Assembly: GCA_958496175.1 (NCBI GenBank) | Contig: OY292277.1 | Location: forward strand, 47,751,050-47,815,049 | DNA from: Sisyra terminalis | Taxonomy: Eukaryota; Arthropoda; Insecta; Neuroptera; Sisyridae | DNA: 64,000 nucleotides | Reading direction: 5' to 3' | In this document: piece after piece, positions 62,624-64,000 of the stretch | Position numbering within the stretch: position 1 is the first letter of the stretch | Layout: every line of letters starts with the position of its first letter | The notes under the pieces: generated by a model | Told to the model about the DNA's origin: nothing | The model's database searches: none | What the model saw: the letters and a program-made list of their open reading frames with translations, nothing else | Position numbers and translations under genes: made by a program

Positions 62624-64000
62624 CCGAAACGTTCTAACGGTAGATGCCGGCAAGTATGTAATTTTTTTCTAATCCCCTCTTCGAGTTATCGTTTTACGGC
62701 TTGATCGATTGTTATCTAAAAGAAAAGAAACGAAAATAGATGATAATTTTATGTGACATTCTGGCGGATCTTAGGAGTATTGATTATGTATTGATCAAGC
62801 CAAACATTGAGTCATCCAATGCATATACCACACGATTATAAAGTTACTTGACTTAAGAGAAGGCACGATTATTTGTAATAATACTTTTCGAATGATTTGT
62901 GGCAAATTTTTATTTTGGGGTCAAACGATTTACGAATCACAAATTTACACGGCCAGGATTTGAATGTCTACCAATCTCTGTAGAGAAATTACCATAACGA
63001 GACATACGTGGGACCAAAAATTTAAAATTGATTGATGTGCAAGACCAACCGCCGCCGTCTTACGCCAAAACGAAGAAAAAAATCGGCAAAAGGGTTGGCC
63101 AAAATCGGAAGTCATAAATTACCCAAATAAAAGTAGTGATTGGCATGTGATTGATGCGGGAAGAGATGTGGTCAGATTTTAATTATTCGTAATTTTGCTT
63201 CATTACATTAACTGGCTGTTGCAGATTTTATTAGGCCATGCCTAAATTTCTGCAATTGTTATTCCGCGGCTATTCCCAATCAAGACGTAGACGAGTCGCA
63301 TGGAAATCATATATGAATGACTCATTTCTTGGATCATTCAAATATATGGGAATCAACTAGGATGAACTTGTCAATGCAAACATTTTTTGCAGTATCTATT
63401 AAATATTACTTTGTCGTTACTTTATATTCTATGCATGAATATTTAATACATTTATTTTTCTACTATAAGTAAATTTATCCCTTAACCATTATAAAATAAA
63501 GATGCATTACCCTTGCTTAAATTTTACAAAGAAACACGAAAACTTACTCCTTTTCAAATTAATGTTTTATAGATAAAATTTTAGTTCTAAAGATTATTTT
63601 CCTCGTAAGATCAAAGAATATCTACTCAAGTTAAACTTGAGGGAGTTTAGAAAAATCAAGGACCTACAGAAGAACCTCTAGAAGGGCTATAGCTTAAATT
63701 TTTGAGGACCTTTCTTTTGAGCTTACCTATATACCCTGGATTTCATAAGAATTTTAAATTTTCCAGGTATTCCTGGTATCAATAAATCAGGCCGACCTAA
63801 AGAAATAAGGCCAGTTTAGTAAGAAAATCATATGTAGCGATTTAGACATCTTAAAGATCTTGATCATTAGAAGTTGAAGATTAAAAAATGGAAAAGATAT
63901 TGGTATGTTAAAAAGGCAATTGATTTTTTCATCATGAAAGGTTTATTTTGGACAAGTAATGCTGTAAAAAATTAAGCAACTCCGAAAGTTGAATCTTCCA
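62624..64000. other. Intergenic DNA, nothing recognised
   Basis: Upstream of the secreted-protein gene to the window edge. Mixed composition with moderately GC-rich patches (63,040-63,300), no convincing open frame, RNA gene or repeat. Confidence 0.5.

Overview
The window looks like AT-rich insect nuclear DNA. The evidence is a spliced cyclin H gene, a spliced NK-type homeobox gene, and several very short introns (53-60 bp) with GT..AG ends. Short introns of this size are common in beetles and some other insects, but the sequence does not fix the species.

Positions 1-43,995 are almost entirely one satellite DNA with a monomer of about 339-340 bp: about 16 copies on the left (1-5,556) and about 93 on the right (12,490-43,995). 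The two blocks run in opposite directions. At the switch lies a 7.2 kb palindrome (about 5,400-12,646, axis near 9,023, spacer about 48 bp) whose arms continue into the flanking satellite. Each arm contains a second, more diverged palindrome (axes near 7,660 and 10,386). The ends of these inner palindromes carry tRNA-like Pol III A/B-box modules pointing inward. The right array is a mosaic of at least two monomer subfamilies, with higher-order duplications (1,692 bp, 1,020 bp, and 3.4 and 4.42 kb) and a decayed outer edge at 43.1-44.0 kb.

Positions 44-64 kb are single-copy. Cyclin H (five exons, 45,198-47,240, +) encodes the regulatory subunit of the CDK-activating kinase/TFIIH. It starts only about 1.2 kb from the satellite edge. 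It is tail-to-tail with a four-exon homeobox gene (47,394-60,445, -), which has an EH1 Groucho-binding motif, a homeodomain split at position 44/45, and a resemblance to Drosophila lms. Its 11.7 kb first intron holds a 240-bp hAT-type MITE with a perfect 8-bp target duplication, two copies of a decayed transposon, a long hairpin, and hammerhead-ribozyme-like motifs. Upstream of it lies a two-exon gene for a small secreted protein (61,973-62,538, -) with a TATA box and poly(A) signal.

The strongest candidates for something undescribed are the nested palindromic element that inverts a satellite and carries Pol III modules, and the hammerhead-like motifs with compensating stem changes. Both are read by eye and remain hypotheses until computed and tested.
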